Below are positions 45,325-54,880 of a stretch of DNA of 64,000 bases, in pieces. The position numbers were made by a program, and so were the translations under genes. Numbering within the stretch: position 1 is the stretch's first letter; each line of letters opens with the position of its first letter. The DNA comes from Flavobacterium sp. Root901 (lineage in GTDB: Bacteria > Bacteroidota > Bacteroidia > Flavobacteriales > Flavobacteriaceae), in the NCBI RefSeq assembly GCF_001429765.1, contig NZ_LMJB01000005.1, positions 957,071 through 1,021,070 on the forward strand, read 5' to 3'. The notes beneath the pieces were generated by a model. It searched no databases. It saw nothing but the letters and a program-made list of their open reading frames with translations, and had not been told where the DNA came from.

Positions 45325-46041
45325 TTAAAATTCAAAATTGAAACCTTTTTCGGTTAGTTTTTTATAAATGTCCGGATCGAATTTGTATAATTTGGCAGCG
45401 CGATGCGAAACATCCTGCTGTTTTTCATCTAAAACAACCAGTAATTTCATGTGAAGAATTTTTCTGCGAAAATTAGATTTATCCATTTCAATTCCGAGAA
45501 TTTCTTCATACAGATGCATCAACTGCAGTAAAGTAAATTTTTCCGGTAAAAGATTAAATCCGATGGGTGCCTGACGAACGCGGTTACGAAGATTTTGTAT
45601 GCTGTAAGATAAAATTTCATTATGGTCGTAAATCAAATCCGGAATACTGTTGATTTTATACCATTTAGCATCAGAAGCGGTAAAACCGGCTTTAATGTTG
45701 TAATCTTCTCTTTTTACCAGTGCATAATATCCTATAGTTATAACACGTCGGAGGGGGAAACGATCCGGATCTCCAAAGGCTTTTAACTGCTCCAGGTAAA
45801 TATTGTCAAGACCTGTAAGTTCATTTAATAAACGATGTGCTGCATCATCGGTACTTTCTTTTTTATAAATCCATCCGCCGGGAAGCCCCCATTTTCCTTT
45901 ACTGATACCTTCTGCATGCTGGACCAAAAGTACTTCCAGACTTCCTTCGTCAAAACCAAAAACAACGCAGTCAATAGTGATTGCATTCATTGCATTTTGT
46001 TCGCTTTTTGCAACAGAGCCGGCATCTACTTTTTTATCCAT
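45325..46041 (-). CDS. Nudix-derived transcriptional regulator (NrtR/AraR-like), copy 2
   Basis: 238 aa from the ATG at 46041 (MDKKVDAGSVAK). A TTG ten codons upstream is possible but less likely. Same architecture as copy 1: Nudix fold (ITIDCVVFGFDEGSLEVLLV), a broken catalytic box (R-L-L-N-E-L-T-G where REUXEEXG is expected), and an almost identical C-terminal winged HTH (FTLLQLMHLYEEILGIEMDK, KKLTEKGFNFEF). The two copies differ most in the ligand-facing half, which fits sensing two related sugars while binding similar DNA. It is divergent from the SusC gene across a ~490-base regulatory gap. Confidence 0.85.
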   Translation of the reverse strand: MDKKVDAGSVAKSEQNAMNAITIDCVVFGFDEGSLEVLLVQHAEGISKGKWGLPGGWIYKKESTDDAAHRLLNELTGLDNIYLEQLKAFGDPDRFPLRRVITIGYYALVKREDYNIKAGFTASDAKWYKINSIPDLIYDHNEILSYSIQNLRNRVRQAPIGFNLLPEKFTLLQLMHLYEEILGIEMDKSNFRRKILHMKLLVVLDEKQQDVSHRAAKLYKFDPDIYKKLTEKGFNFEF

Positions 46042-46203
46042 ATGCGAAATAAATTTTGACAAATTAAACAAATAAAATGCACAACTGTCTTTTTTGATTA
46101 CTTAATATTTTTTTAACAAAGCAAAAAATTGATAATCAGTTCGTTGAAATTAAGATGGAAAATCAATTTCAAAATAAATTTTTTTAAATGATTGATTGTC
46201 AAA

Positions 46204-46215
46204 ATGCTATAGCAT
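46204..46215. promoter_or_regulatory. Palindrome ATGCTATAGCAT
   Basis: Perfect 12-bp palindrome ~100 bases upstream of the susC promoter and ~160 bases upstream of the regulator start. Candidate operator for the Nudix-type regulators, on position only. Confidence 0.3.
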
Positions 46216-46317
46216 AGTTTATTCAATATTTTTTTTCCTGATTTTAATGCTCTTCTTATTAGATTGATAAAAATGAAACCTCATAAATCCGAATTGAAAA
46301 AAAATAACCTTAATATT

Positions 46318-46348
46318 TTGCTAAAATAGAAAAAAAGTTTTACACTTG
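46318..46348 (+). promoter_or_regulatory. Promoter candidate for the PUL
   Basis: TTG at 46318-46320, 20-base spacer, then TACACTTG at 46341-46348 (one mismatch to TAnnTTTG). This is the best-spaced two-part Bacteroidota promoter in the window. Confidence 0.55.
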
Positions 46349-46533
46349 TAGTCAAATTTACCATAAGATAAGTTCAAGATGACTATAAGTTTTAACGAGA
46401 ACGATTTACAGGTAATAATGAACTCAGAAATATTTTAAAATTTAAATGTTTTTGAATCAGAAAACTTTCAGACGAAACTTAGACTTTGATTATATAACTG
46501 TAACTAACTTAATTTAAACCAACTCTTTTTACT

Positions 46534-49500
46534 ATGAAAAGCAAATATTGTATTAAAACAGCAATGCTCTCGTTTTGTACGACACTGTTGTTTAGCTTAT
46601 TTATGATGCCGCCGGCTTTTGCCCAGGCACAATCCAGAACTGTAAGCGGAATTGTAACATCGGCTGTTGACGGCATGGGAGTTCCCGGAGCAACAGTTGC
46701 AGTTGAAGGAACTAAAATTGGTGCCGCAACCGATTTTGATGGAAACTATAAAATAGAAGCAAAAGCCGGAGACGTTCTGGTTTTTACTTTTATCGGATTT
46801 AAAACGCAGAAAGTAACTGTAGGAACTCAAAAAACTATAAATGTTACGATGCAGGAAGAAACAGCAGAACTAAAGGAAATTGTCGTTATTGGGTACGGAA
46901 CGCAAAAGAAAAAGGTAAATACTGCCGCAACTTCATTAGTTTCAGGAAAAGATATCCAGCAGGTCGCCAGTCTTGATGTTGTAAATGCTTTACAAGGTCA
47001 GGCTTCGGGAGTTTCTGTTACTTCTTCTTCTGGTCAGCCGGGAGCAAATATGGTGGTAAACATTCGTGGTGCCGGAACAGCAGGGAACAGCGATCCGCTG
47101 TATGTGGTTGATGGTGTTGTGGTAGATAACGGAATCGGGTATCTTGATCCATCGGTTATAGAAAGGGTCGATGTTCTTAAAGATGCTTCGGCAGCTTCTA
47201 TTTACGGTGCAAGAGCGGCAAACGGAGTTATTTTGGTGACAACCAAAAAAGGGAAAGACGGAAAAATGAATGTTTCGTTTAATTCTTATACAGGTTTTCA
47301 GCAGGTTGCTAAAAAACTTGATTTAATGAATACTCAGGAATATACCACAATTGCAAACGAAGCACGTGTAAATTCTGGTTATGCACCATTATATACTCAG
47401 GCACAAATCGCGGCATTTCCTAATCATGACTGGCAGGACGATTTGTTCAATGAAGGAGCAATCAAACAAAACCATTCTCTTTTGATTACCGGAGGCGATA
47501 AAAAATCGACAATTGCAACCGGATTATCTTACTACGGACAAGAAGGAATGATTGGCGGAGTTGCCAATCAATCGCAATATGACCGTATTACTTTTAGTGT
47601 AAATTCAACTTCGGAAGTTATTGAAAATCATTTGAAAATTGGAGAAAACTTCACTTTTGCAAATGTAAAAAGCAGCGGAATTGCTGATGACGGAATTTAC
47701 AGCAACGGAATCAGAAGCTTTTTAAACGCAGCACCAATCGATGCAGCGTATGATGCAAACGGAGATTTTGCCCATTCTGTTATTTCAGCAGATATCAGCA
47801 ATCCGGTTGGATCATTATACTATAACAACTTCAATCAGACTAAAAATAACCGTTATGTTGGAAATATTTTCGCCGAATTAAAATTCCTAAAAGATTTTAC
47901 TTTCAGAACGAGTTTTGGTGTAGATATGACTGATAGTAATTTCCGTTCTTTCAGACCTGTTTATTCACTTTCTTCAAATGATAATAATACAGTTTCAAGC
48001 GTTACGCAAAGCGCGACGAAAAGTTCAGGATGGATTTTTGAAAACACTTTGCAGTATAAAATCACAATTGCAAACGCACACAATTTTGATGTTTTAGTAG
48101 GAACTTCGGCTAAAAAGAATACTTCTGATTATATGGAAGGTCAGGGAAGAAATTTAATTTTTGATGATTTCGCCCATGCTTATCTTGATAATGCAAAAGA
48201 TCCAACTTCAAATGTTGTAAAAGGAAATCGTAGAGATTATGCGATCCAGTCTTATTTCGGACGTTTACTATACGATTACAACAATAAATATTTATTTTCT
48301 GCAACAGTTCGTCGTGACGGTTCTTCAGAATTTGGTCCAAATAACAAATATGCTGTTTTTCCATCTTTTTCAGCCGGTTGGAATCTGGATAAGGAAAGTT
48401 TCCTGTCAGGTTTGTTTTCAGAAAAAAACGGTTTAAATACTTTAAAACTTAGAGGAAGCTGGGGACAAAACGGTAATGACCAGTTTGCAAGACGATTTGC
48501 TTATATGTCAACCGTAAACTCTACAGATAAAACATATCATTTTGGAACCGGTGATGAAACATTATTAGTTGGTTCAAGCCCGGACCAGCTGGCAAACCGT
48601 GATTTAAAATGGGAAACTTCAGAGCAGTTGGATTTAGGTTTTGATGCTGTATTGTTTAACAATTTTACTTTGACATTCGATTATTACGATAAAAAAACAA
48701 AAGACTGGTTAGTTCTGGCTTCGATTCCAACTTATGCAGGAGCAACGGCACCTTATATTAATGGTGGTGATGTAAGCAATAAAGGTTTTGAAATTGGTTT
48801 AGGATACCGTACGCATATTGGGAAAGACTGGAATTTCGGCATTAATGCAAACCTTTCGCGCAACCAGAACAAGGTACTTAGAATTGCAAACAATGAAGGA
48901 ATTATTCATGGAGAAACCAACGTATTGTTTCAGGGTTTAGACGAGATGAACCGTGTTGAAGTTGGAAAACCAATGGGTTATTTCTACGGATTAAAAACAG
49001 ACGGAATTTTTCAGAATGCGGCAGAAGTTGCAGCGGGTGTTCAGCCAAATGCACAGCCCGGAGATGTTCGTTTTGTGGATTTGAATAATGATGGAAAAAT
49101 TGACGCCAATGATAAAACGGAAGTTGGAAATCCAAATCCGGATATTAATTATGGTGTAAATCTGGAAGTTTCATACAAAGCTTTTGATTTCTCTATTAAT
49201 ACATACGGTATTGCGGGAGGACAAAACGTTTTTGGTGTTCATGATTATACACGTGCTTACACCAACAACACAACAGATATCTTGAACAGGTGGACAAGCG
49301 AAGGAACTTCTAACAGAACGCCGAGAGTTACTTACGGAACGGATGCTAACGGGAACTACACTAAATTCTCTGATTTGTATATTCAGAATTCTGATTTCTT
49401 CAGAATCAAAAATGCTACAATTGGATGTGATTTAACAAAGCTGACCAACAAACTTAGTTTCTTCACTAAATTCAGATTATACGTTGCCGGAAATAACATT

Positions 49501-49638
49501 TACACATTTACAAAATATCAGGGAATGGATCCGGAAATTGGTTTTGGAAACGTAAACCAGTCCTGGGCTAAAGGAATTGATGTTGGATATTACCCACAGC
49601 CGCGTACCTATATGATGGGTCTGAATGTTAACTTTTAA
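46534..49638 (+). CDS. susC: SusC-family TonB-dependent outer-membrane transporter
   Basis: 1034 aa. Signal peptide ends at PPAFAQ. Residues ~35-115 are a carboxypeptidase-regulatory-like beta-sandwich (VSGIVTSAVDGMGVPGATVA, DFDGNYKIEAKAGDVLVFTF) followed by the TonB-interacting and plug region (IVVIGYGTQKKK, VNIRGAGTAGNSDPLYVVDG, SIYGARAANGVILVTTKKG). The rest is a 22-strand barrel ending in YMMGLNVNF. It imports oligosaccharides made at the surface, using TonB energy, together with the SusD lipoprotein 3 bases downstream. First gene of the PUL; the glycan specificity cannot be read from SusC alone. Confidence 0.95.
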   Translation: MKSKYCIKTAMLSFCTTLLFSLFMMPPAFAQAQSRTVSGIVTSAVDGMGVPGATVAVEGTKIGAATDFDGNYKIEAKAGDVLVFTFIGFKTQKVTVGTQKTINVTMQEETAELKEIVVIGYGTQKKKVNTAATSLVSGKDIQQVASLDVVNALQGQASGVSVTSSSGQPGANMVVNIRGAGTAGNSDPLYVVDGVVVDNGIGYLDPSVIERVDVLKDASAASIYGARAANGVILVTTKKGKDGKMNVSFNSYTGFQQVAKKLDLMNTQEYTTIANEARVNSGYAPLYTQAQIAAFPNHDWQDDLFNEGAIKQNHSLLITGGDKKSTIATGLSYYGQEGMIGGVANQSQYDRITFSVNSTSEVIENHLKIGENFTFANVKSSGIADDGIYSNGIRSFLNAAPIDAAYDANGDFAHSVISADISNPVGSLYYNNFNQTKNNRYVGNIFAELKFLKDFTFRTSFGVDMTDSNFRSFRPVYSLSSNDNNTVSSVTQSATKSSGWIFENTLQYKITIANAHNFDVLVGTSAKKNTSDYMEGQGRNLIFDDFAHAYLDNAKDPTSNVVKGNRRDYAIQSYFGRLLYDYNNKYLFSATVRRDGSSEFGPNNKYAVFPSFSAGWNLDKESFLSGLFSEKNGLNTLKLRGSWGQNGNDQFARRFAYMSTVNSTDKTYHFGTGDETLLVGSSPDQLANRDLKWETSEQLDLGFDAVLFNNFTLTFDYYDKKTKDWLVLASIPTYAGATAPYINGGDVSNKGFEIGLGYRTHIGKDWNFGINANLSRNQNKVLRIANNEGIIHGETNVLFQGLDEMNRVEVGKPMGYFYGLKTDGIFQNAAEVAAGVQPNAQPGDVRFVDLNNDGKIDANDKTEVGNPNPDINYGVNLEVSYKAFDFSINTYGIAGGQNVFGVHDYTRAYTNNTTDILNRWTSEGTSNRTPRVTYGTDANGNYTKFSDLYIQNSDFFRIKNATIGCDLTKLTNKLSFFTKFRLYVAGNNIYTFTKYQGMDPEIGFGNVNQSWAKGIDVGYYPQPRTYMMGLNVNF

Positions 49639-49641
49639 ATT

Positions 49642-51231
49642 ATGAAAACAATGAAACTATATATAAAATTATTTGCTCTTTCAAGCCTATTTATTTTAGG
49701 ATCTTGTTCGGAAGATTTTTTGGAAAATGAACCATATACAGATAAAGTAACCGATAACTTTTACAAAACACCATCTGATGCTTTTGAAGGATTGGTTGCT
49801 GTGTATGACGTATTGCAGCGTGAAGCTTACGGCGGACCTTTGTTAATTAGTGAGCAGGCTTCTGATGATTGTTTTGGAGGTTATGGAATTGCCGATGGTC
49901 AGGCCGATATTGAATGGGACCGCTTTTTATATGTTTCAGATAAAGACATGAATAAAGATGTTTGGTCTAATGCTTATTTGGGAATTTACAGAGCCAACAT
50001 TTTATTAGAAAATCTGGACAAAGTAAACTGGGGAGCCAACACCGCTTTGAAAACAAGATACGAAGCCGAAGCCCGTTTTTTAAGAGCACATTTTCATTTT
50101 ACAGCGGCTAAAATGTTTGGAGATATTATTCCGCTGGATCATACCGTAACAACAAGCGAATTTGAATTGCCAAGACAATCTCCTGAAGTTACTTATGCAT
50201 TAATTGCAAGCGATTTAAAATTTGCAGCAGATAATTTAGGTCCTGAAAATTATTCTCAAAACGGGAATGCAAATTTCGGACGCATTACAAAATGGGCAGC
50301 CGAAGCTTATTTAGCCAGAACATTTTTATTCTACACCGGAGTTTATAACAAAACAGATTTGGCTGGTGTAATTACAAAATCGCAGGCTGTAACTTATATT
50401 AATGATGTAGTAAATAACAGCGGACACGGCTTAGTAGCAGATTTTGCTAATCTTTGGTTAGCGGCATCTTTGGAAAATTTTGTCGGAGAAGATAATACAG
50501 AAATGGTTTGGGCCGTTCGTTTTAACGGTTCAGGAAAAGGAAACTGGGACTTACATGAAGGAAACCGTTTTCAGGTAAATATTGCACCACGTGGCGGAGC
50601 AATTGGAAAATATGCAACCGGATGGGGAGGCGCAACCGTAAATCCAAAATTGGTAACAGCTTACAGTCCCGCCGATACCAGAAAAGCTGCTTCATTTATT
50701 GATTACGCGGCAGAAAATTTAAATTTTGATGCTCAGGCAAGAGAACAGCGCCAGTACACAGGATATTCCTGGAAAAAATACTGCCCGATTACAAATGCAG
50801 CAGGAACAAGCGTAGTAGAAGCAAATGGAGGAAATTTCCAAATTGACAACTATCAGGATTATGCTATTATCCGTTTTGCCGATGTATTATTAATGGCTGC
50901 CGAATTGAACTTAGAATCAAATCCTGCTTTAGCGCAGACAGATTTAGACAGAGTTCGCGATCGTGCTTTTAAAAATACAGCAAACAGAGTTACGGCTAAT
51001 ATAGCAAACATTATGAAAGAGCGTCAGTTAGAACTTGCTTTGGAAGGACTTCGTTATTTCGATTTATTGAGACAAGGAATGTCTGTAACAAAACAGGCTA
51101 TTGACAACAATACCGGAGATTCTCAGTTTAATGTGACTTTTAGAACAGAAACTCAAGGATGGCTGCCTTTACCACAGTCACAAATCATACTTTCAAATGG
51201 AACTATTACTCAAAATCCGGGATGGAATTAA
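49642..51231 (+). CDS. susD: SusD/RagB-family surface glycan-binding lipoprotein
   Basis: 529 aa lipoprotein (signal with lipobox ILGSC). SusD features: SEDFLENEPYTDKVTDNFYK N-terminus, an RANILLENLDKV segment in the TPR-like helical core, YEAEARFLRAHFHFTAAKMF, and the conserved C-terminal KERQLELALEGLRYFDLLRQ helix. It caps the SusC barrel at the cell surface and passes bound oligosaccharide to it. Separated from susC by 3 bases, so translation is probably coupled. Confidence 0.95.
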   Translation: MKTMKLYIKLFALSSLFILGSCSEDFLENEPYTDKVTDNFYKTPSDAFEGLVAVYDVLQREAYGGPLLISEQASDDCFGGYGIADGQADIEWDRFLYVSDKDMNKDVWSNAYLGIYRANILLENLDKVNWGANTALKTRYEAEARFLRAHFHFTAAKMFGDIIPLDHTVTTSEFELPRQSPEVTYALIASDLKFAADNLGPENYSQNGNANFGRITKWAAEAYLARTFLFYTGVYNKTDLAGVITKSQAVTYINDVVNNSGHGLVADFANLWLAASLENFVGEDNTEMVWAVRFNGSGKGNWDLHEGNRFQVNIAPRGGAIGKYATGWGGATVNPKLVTAYSPADTRKAASFIDYAAENLNFDAQAREQRQYTGYSWKKYCPITNAAGTSVVEANGGNFQIDNYQDYAIIRFADVLLMAAELNLESNPALAQTDLDRVRDRAFKNTANRVTANIANIMKERQLELALEGLRYFDLLRQGMSVTKQAIDNNTGDSQFNVTFRTETQGWLPLPQSQIILSNGTITQNPGWN

Positions 51232-51243
51232 CTTTAAAACAAA

Positions 51244-52104
51244 ATGATTATGAAACGCATATTATATATAGTATTAGCTGCAGTAACTATTGGTTCGACG
51301 TTATTTTCATGCGAACCTGTAGAGGACCGCGACAGTCTGCCGGCAGTAACTTTAACACCGTCTACACTTAAATTTTCGGTTACACAAAATCCTTCAAATA
51401 CAAATGAAGTTATTTTAAGCAATCCGGATCCGGCGGTAATTCCGTATTGGAAATATGTAGACAGCAATGGAAATGAATTAGGACATTCAAACAAAAGCAG
51501 TGATAAAATCGCATTGCCTTTTGCAGGGAAATATACAGTTTATTATACTGCTTATACAAGAGGAGGTTCTGTAGATGCTGCTCCGGTTGAAGTTACGGTG
51601 ACTAAAAATGATGAAGCGTATTTCAGTAACCCAAAATGGAATATGCTGACCAACGGAGTAGCAGGAAAAACATGGGAGTTAAACATGGCAGATCCTGTAG
51701 GATGGGCAGGTTTAGATTATCCTGCAGCATCTGGAGATAACTGGAACTGGTTTCCGGATTATGCAAGCAACTCTTGGGTAATGCCAAACAAAAACTGGGG
51801 CGAAATGCATTTTGACTTAAATGGGGGTTATAATACAAGTGTAACTCAGACAGCACTTGCAAGCGCACAGCAAAAAACTAAATCAGCAACCTATAATTTT
51901 GATATTGCAAACAACAAACTAACCTTTAATGGTGGTGTTGAAATGCTTTATGGTGGCGATTATTATGGAGATGTAAGCAACTGGTATAGTGTAAAAGTAG
52001 TTGAATTAACAGCAACATCATTACGTCTGGCGGTTATAAGAGACAAGAGCAGAACAGGCGAAGGCGTTTGTTTAATTGTTTTTCACTATAAACCTAAGCC
52101 ATAA
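51244..52104 (+). CDS. SusE-position surface glycan-binding lipoprotein
   Basis: 286 aa. ATG at 51244, or two codons later at 51250. Lipoprotein signal with lipobox TLFSC. Residues ~30-115 form a PKD/Ig-like domain (PAVTLTPSTLKFSVTQN, GKYTVYYTAYTRGGSVDAAP). The C-terminal part (KWNMLTNGVAGKTWELNMAD, GDNWNWFPDYASNSW) is rich in exposed aromatics, as in surface glycan-binding proteins. No catalytic motif. It sits 12 bases after susD, the usual place for SusE/F-type binding proteins. Function by position and architecture. Confidence 0.75.
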   Translation: MIMKRILYIVLAAVTIGSTLFSCEPVEDRDSLPAVTLTPSTLKFSVTQNPSNTNEVILSNPDPAVIPYWKYVDSNGNELGHSNKSSDKIALPFAGKYTVYYTAYTRGGSVDAAPVEVTVTKNDEAYFSNPKWNMLTNGVAGKTWELNMADPVGWAGLDYPAASGDNWNWFPDYASNSWVMPNKNWGEMHFDLNGGYNTSVTQTALASAQQKTKSATYNFDIANNKLTFNGGVEMLYGGDYYGDVSNWYSVKVVELTATSLRLAVIRDKSRTGEGVCLIVFHYKPKP

Positions 52105-52117
52105 CTTATTGTAAAAA

Positions 52118-52165
52118 AACAAACTACCGGTAGGTTCCTGATACAGATGCCTGTCGGTATGTTTA
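52118..52165 (+). terminator. Imperfect hairpin between the binding lipoprotein and GH2 genes
   Basis: AAACTACCGGTAGG pairs with CCTGTCGGTATGTTT (one bulge, one G-T type mismatch) and ends in an AT-rich stretch. It could partly terminate the Sus transcript. It overlaps a -7 box and lies where a longer GH2 N-terminus would have to be coded, which argues for the later GH2 start. Confidence 0.45.
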
Positions 52166-52171
52166 TATTTG
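52164..52171 (+). promoter_or_regulatory. -7 box TATATTTG, internal PUL promoter candidate
   Basis: Perfect TAnnTTTG 26 bases before the GH2 ATG at 52198. No -33 TTG at proper distance. Confidence 0.4.
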
Positions 52172-52197
52172 TTATACAAACCACAAAACTACTATCT

Positions 52198-54684
52198 ATG
52201 AAAACCACATTTAAATATCTAAGCAGATTTTCCGTATTGATTTTTTCTGCGATGTTTTTATTAAGTTCCTGCAGTAAAAAAGAAGATGCTTTTATAAACC
52301 GAAAAATCTCTTTTAATGCGGACTGGAGTTTTCATTTAAATGATAGTATAACAGATAAAGATACGATTGGAACTTCAACCAAATGGAGAACTTTAGATGT
52401 ACCGCATGATTGGAGCATCGAAGGTAAATTTGATAAAAAAAGTCCGGCAGGATATGGAGGCGGATCATTAAACGGAGGTTTAGGATGGTATAAAAAAACA
52501 TTTAAAATCTCAAAAGAAGATATAAATAAAACAATATCAATCGCATTCGACGGCGTTTATAAAAACAGCGAAGTCTGGATAAACGGGCATTATTTAGGAA
52601 AACGCCCAAACGGATATATTGGCTTTCAATATGAGATTTCTCCATATTTAAATTATGGTGAAAAAACCAACGAAATAATTGTAAAGGTTGACAATTCAAA
52701 ACAACCTAACTCACGCTGGTATTCTGGATCAGGGATTTTTAGAAATGTCTGGTTAGAAACCACAGATAAACTACACGTTTCAAAATGGGGAACTTATATC
52801 ACTACCTCAAAAATTACGACTGAAAATGCTCAAATGAATATTGAAACCCAAATCGAAAATCAATATTCAGAATCAAAAAAAGCAACTATTACAACTACTA
52901 TTTTTAAAGAAGATTCCAAAGTAACCTCTGTTACCCAAAATATTACAATTGGTGCAAAGGCTAATCAAACAATAAAGCAATTAACCGAAATTGAAAATCC
53001 AGTTTTATGGTCGGTTGAACATCCGGAATTGTATACAGCAGTTACCGAAATTTCGCTTGACGATAAAATATTAAATCAATACAAAACCACTTTCGGAATC
53101 CGGGATTTTAAATTTGACCTGAACAAAGGGTTTATTTTAAACGGAAAGCAGGTTAAAATAAAAGGAGTCTGCATGCATCATGATTTAGGTCCGCTGGGTT
53201 CTGCAATCAATACAAGAGCAATCGAACGTCAGTTGGAAATTCTGAAAGAAATGGGTGTAAACGGAATCAGAACTTCTCATAATCCGCCTGCTCCGGAGCT
53301 TTTAGATTTATGTGATAAAATGGGTTTTATTGTTATGGATGAAGCTTTTGACATGTGGAAACAAAACAAAACCAAATACGATTATGCAAATGACTGGGAC
53401 AAATGGCACCGAAAAGATCTTGTAGATCAATTGCTTCGCGATCGTAATCATCCAAGTATTTTTATATGGAGCATCGGAAATGAAATTCCGGAACAATGGA
53501 ATGAAACTGGTGTTGAAATTGCAAAAGAATTAGCTGCTATTGTTCGAAAAACAGATAAAACACGACCACTTACAGCAGCGATGAATCCGCCGGTTAATAT
53601 GAATATCGATGAAGTCACTTTACAATTCGAGAAGAAAAATGTTCAGTTTAATAAAATCGCAGCATCAGGAATTCTGGATTTGATTGGATATAATTATGCC
53701 CATCAAACTTATGAATACCATCAAAAGAATTTCCCAAACACACCTTTTATTGCAACCGAAACAACTTCAGGTTTAGAAACACGAGGTTATTATGATGCTG
53801 TTTCAGATACTATAAAAAAATGGCCGGTAAGATGGGATCTTAAATTTACAGAAGGAAATCCCGGAAACACTGTTTCAGCTTACGATCAGGTTCAGGCACC
53901 TTGGGGTTCAACGCACGAAGCAACCTGGAAAGTGATTAAAAAACATGATTTCCTTTCCGGAATGTACATTTGGACAGGTTTCGATTATATCGGAGAACCA
54001 ACTCCTTATGAATGGCCGTCGGTAAGTTCGTATTTCGGAATTGTAGATTTAGCCGGTTTCCCAAAAGATGTTTATTATATGTACCAAAGCGAATGGACAG
54101 ACAAAACTGTTCTGAATGTTTTCCCACATTGGAACTGGAAAGCAGGTCAAACTGTTGACGTTTGGGCATATTATAATAATGCAGATGAAGTGGAACTTTT
54201 CCTAAACGGAAAATCAGTTGGAAAAAGAAGCAAAAAAGGAGAAGATTTACACGTAATGTGGAGAATTCCATTTCAGGCCGGAACACTTAAAGCAGTTTCC
54301 CGTAAAAACGGAAAAACAGTTTTAGAGAAAGAAATTAAAACAGCAGGAAATCCATCAAAATTAAAATTAACTGCAGATAGAAGTACAATCAAAGCAGATA
54401 AAAATGATTTGTCGTTTGTGACCGTAGATATTTTAGACGATAAAGGAACTTTGGTTCCAAATGCCAATAACGAAATTAATTTCTCTTTAAAAGGAAATGG
54501 AAAAATTGTCGGAGTCTGCAGCGGCGATCCGGTAAGTCACGAATCATATAAAGGAAATAAACATACAGCTTTGGCAGGAAAATGTTTAGTTATTGTGCAG
54601 TCTGGAGATAAAACGGGAAGATTAGAATTGACCGCTAAAGCGAATGGACTAAAACAAGCGACAATTGTAATTACAACAGAATAA
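52198..54684 (+). CDS. Glycoside hydrolase family 2, beta-galactosidase-like lipoprotein
   Basis: 828 aa from the ATG at 52198 (MKTTFKYLSRF). An upstream in-frame ATG at 52147 would run through the hairpin and -7 box and adds no signal sequence. Lipobox LLSSC. Sugar-binding jelly roll (WRTLDVPHDWSIEGKFD, GWYKKTFKIS), immunoglobulin-like domain, then a TIM barrel with acid/base E429 (FIWSIGNEIP) and likely nucleophile E521 (FIATETTSG). The C-terminal part fits a DUF4982-type domain (NWKAGQTVDVWAYYNNADEV) and an invasin-like domain. Expected to remove beta-galactosyl (or similar) side chains from imported or surface oligosaccharides; GH2 covers several specificities. Lipid-anchored, probably periplasmic side or surface. 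Confidence 0.9.
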   Translation: MKTTFKYLSRFSVLIFSAMFLLSSCSKKEDAFINRKISFNADWSFHLNDSITDKDTIGTSTKWRTLDVPHDWSIEGKFDKKSPAGYGGGSLNGGLGWYKKTFKISKEDINKTISIAFDGVYKNSEVWINGHYLGKRPNGYIGFQYEISPYLNYGEKTNEIIVKVDNSKQPNSRWYSGSGIFRNVWLETTDKLHVSKWGTYITTSKITTENAQMNIETQIENQYSESKKATITTTIFKEDSKVTSVTQNITIGAKANQTIKQLTEIENPVLWSVEHPELYTAVTEISLDDKILNQYKTTFGIRDFKFDLNKGFILNGKQVKIKGVCMHHDLGPLGSAINTRAIERQLEILKEMGVNGIRTSHNPPAPELLDLCDKMGFIVMDEAFDMWKQNKTKYDYANDWDKWHRKDLVDQLLRDRNHPSIFIWSIGNEIPEQWNETGVEIAKELAAIVRKTDKTRPLTAAMNPPVNMNIDEVTLQFEKKNVQFNKIAASGILDLIGYNYAHQTYEYHQKNFPNTPFIATETTSGLETRGYYDAVSDTIKKWPVRWDLKFTEGNPGNTVSAYDQVQAPWGSTHEATWKVIKKHDFLSGMYIWTGFDYIGEPTPYEWPSVSSYFGIVDLAGFPKDVYYMYQSEWTDKTVLNVFPHWNWKAGQTVDVWAYYNNADEVELFLNGKSVGKRSKKGEDLHVMWRIPFQAGTLKAVSRKNGKTVLEKEIKTAGNPSKLKLTADRSTIKADKNDLSFVTVDILDDKGTLVPNANNEINFSLKGNGKIVGVCSGDPVSHESYKGNKHTALAGKCLVIVQSGDKTGRLELTAKANGLKQATIVITTE

Positions 54685-54705
54685 ATTTTTGAAATTTTAA
54701 ATATA

Positions 54706-54862
54706 GCCACAGATTAAAAGGATTAGAAAGATTTTTATGCTCTCGCAGATTTTGCAGATTATTTTCCAAATCTGTGTAAAAAAGATTTAAATCTGGATGA
54801 TCTGCAAAATCTGCGAGAGAAAAGAAAAAGAAAAATCCTCTCTAATCCTTTTAATCTGTGGC
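54706..54862. repeat. Nested CACAGATT inverted repeat, copy 1
   Basis: A perfect 22-bp outer pair (54706-54727 with 54841-54862, GCCACAGATTAAAAGGATTA plus two bases) encloses a perfect ~19-bp inner pair built on CTCTCGCAGATTTTGCAGAT. It fills the GH2-GH31 gap and ends 18 bases before the GH31 ATG. Confidence 0.92.
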
Positions 54863-54880
54863 AAAAAATAAAAAAAACTA

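Larger units (their letters stand above)
46042..46533. other. Regulatory gap between Nudix regulators and the PUL
   Basis: About 490 very AT-rich bases with no gene. Contains the 12-bp palindrome at 46204-46215 and the susC promoter candidate at 46318-46348, leaving a leader of ~180 nt before the SusC ATG. I see no ECF sigma or antisense gene. Confidence 0.6.

Noticed and set aside
44568..46041. Nudix hydrolase activity for the two tandem genes
   Set aside because: Catalytic Glu residues of the Nudix box are replaced and a winged HTH is fused, so a regulator is more likely.
52147..52197. N-terminally extended GH2 start
   Set aside because: It would be coded within a hairpin and over a -7 box, and the lipoprotein signal begins naturally at 52198.
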